Shown: piece after piece, positions 63,549 to 64,000 of the stretch | How positions within the stretch are numbered: the first letter of the stretch is position 1 | How the letters are laid out: every line of letters begins with the position of its first letter | Assembly: GCF_004769525.1 (NCBI RefSeq) | Contig: NZ_RQFT01000015.1 | Location: 124,001 to 188,000, forward strand | Reading direction: 5' to 3' | From: Leptospira bouyouniensis | Lineage (GTDB): Bacteria > Spirochaetota > Leptospiria > Leptospirales > Leptospiraceae | DNA: 64,000 bases | Position numbers and translations under genes: made by a program | The notes under the pieces: generated by a model | What the model was told of the DNA's origin: nothing | What the model saw: only the letters and a program-made list of their open reading frames with translations | The model's database searches: none

Positions 63549-64000
63549 ATGTTAAAACCAAGAATCATACCTACATTGCTCCTACAAGATGGTGGATTAG
63601 TTAAAACAACTAAATTTGATCACCCTCGTTATATAGGTGATCCTATTAATGCAGTCAAAATTTTTAATGAAAAAGAAGCAGACGAATTGGTATTAATCGA
63701 TATCGATGCGAGTCGACTAGGAAAAGAACCAGACTATCGATTGATTGAACGTATTGCAAATGAATGCAGAATGCCACTCAGTGTTGGTGGCGGTATAAAA
63801 TCATTAGAACAAGCAAATAAGATTTTAGGATTCGGTGTTGAAAAGGTAATTGTGAGTTCTCTCTTAATTGAAAACCCAGAAAAAATTACCGAAATGGTAA
63901 ATTACTTAGGAAGTCAAAGTGTAGTAGTTTGTTTAGATGTAAAGAAAACTACATTTACCAAAAAGTATGAGTTCTGTATTCATAATGGTCGAACCAAAAC
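63549..64000 (+). CDS. wbuZ: HisF-like protein (WbuZ), set 2, truncated by window edge
   Basis: I translated from ATG 63549, three bases after the HisH stop; about 150 residues are visible with no stop before the window edge. The sequence RIIPTLLLQDGG, IGDPINAVKIFNEKE and SVGGGIKS matches WbuZ-type glycan amidation proteins. In the first block Leu replaces the cyclase Asp of HisF, while the second Asp is kept (CLDVKK). It should channel ammonia between HisH and the amidotransferase. Confidence 0.85.
   Translation, partial: MLKPRIIPTLLLQDGGLVKTTKFDHPRYIGDPINAVKIFNEKEADELVLIDIDASRLGKEPDYRLIERIANECRMPLSVGGGIKSLEQANKILGFGVEKVIVSSLLIENPEKITEMVNYLGSQSVVVCLDVKKTTFTKKYEFCIHNGRTK

Overview
The window looks like chromosomal DNA of a Leptospira-type spirochaete, perhaps of the saprophytic clade. 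The evidence is low-GC, TTG-start-rich coding, transferases resembling families first named from Leptospira interrogans (LIC12162 and LIC13510 types), a lipoprotein with a DUF1566/Lcl-type C-terminus, SpoIIE phosphatase plus TPR architecture, and the long O-antigen cluster headed by an EPS-type MarR regulator. Genus is an inference from gene content; no rRNA or species marker is present.

Bases 1-12111 are ordinary chromosome with genes on both strands: a lipoprotein cut by the left edge, a membrane SpoIIE-type phosphatase with TPRs, a short-chain dehydrogenase, a four-PAS histidine kinase convergent with a response regulator, a FadH-type 2,4-dienoyl-CoA reductase, a SpoU rRNA methyltransferase, a PlsC-type acyltransferase coupled to a tiny lipoprotein, and an orphan membrane protein.

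From 12258 to the right edge every gene lies on the + strand, mostly with 4-base ATGA overlaps or gaps of a few bases, so more than 51 kb behaves like one or a few polycistronic units for surface polysaccharide (LPS O-antigen). The entry has a 112-residue MarR-EPS regulator, preceded by two GTTCA-N5-TGAAC palindromes 32 bp apart and a leader hairpin. The cargo falls into modules. (1) GDP-fucose synthase-like gene, SLC13 permease and ABC flippase (12.6-17.2 kb). (2) Pseudaminic-acid-like module pseC, aldo-keto reductase, cytidylyltransferase-aminotransferase fusion, pseG, formyltransferase, pseI and a flavoprotein (17.2-25.5 kb). (3) Second amino-sugar module with SpsF-like, Gfo/Idh, DegT and GNAT genes (25.6-29.1 kb). 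(4) Sulfation and decoration genes: APS kinase, hexapeptide transferase, 2OG dioxygenase, aminopeptidase-like protein, sulfotransferase (30-34.5 kb). (5) First amidination set WbuX/HisH/HisF-like plus a degenerate WbuX paralogue (34.5-38.3 kb). (6) CBS-NeuB-SAF-TIM-barrel fusion, DegT, NeuA-like and KdnB-like alcohol dehydrogenase (39.6-44.7 kb). (7) A set that mirrors the Kdo pathway step by step with different enzyme families: SIS isomerase, HpcH/HpaI aldolase, IMPase and KdsB-like cytidylyltransferase (47.4-52.0 kb). (8) Methyltransferases, acyltransferase, hydroxyacid dehydrogenase and LIC13510-like transferase (52-57.6 kb). (9) CDP-6-deoxyhexose module rfbG, epimerase, rfbF and reductase (57.6-60.9 kb). 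(10) GT2 and a second WbuX/HisH/HisF amidination set, cut by the right edge.

Taken together, the locus is predicted to make a glycan rich in CMP-activated ulosonic acids and CDP-deoxysugars, decorated by formyl, acetyl, acetamidino, methyl, sulfate and possibly hydroxyl groups. The most novel-looking parts are the Kdo-pathway look-alike at 48.1-52.0 kb, the two amidination sets whose HisF subunits have lost cyclase catalytic aspartates, and the fused ulosonate enzymes. No Wzy polymerase, O-antigen ligase, pseB or gmd was seen; they may lie to the right or elsewhere. No tRNA, rRNA, IS element or CRISPR array was recognised.
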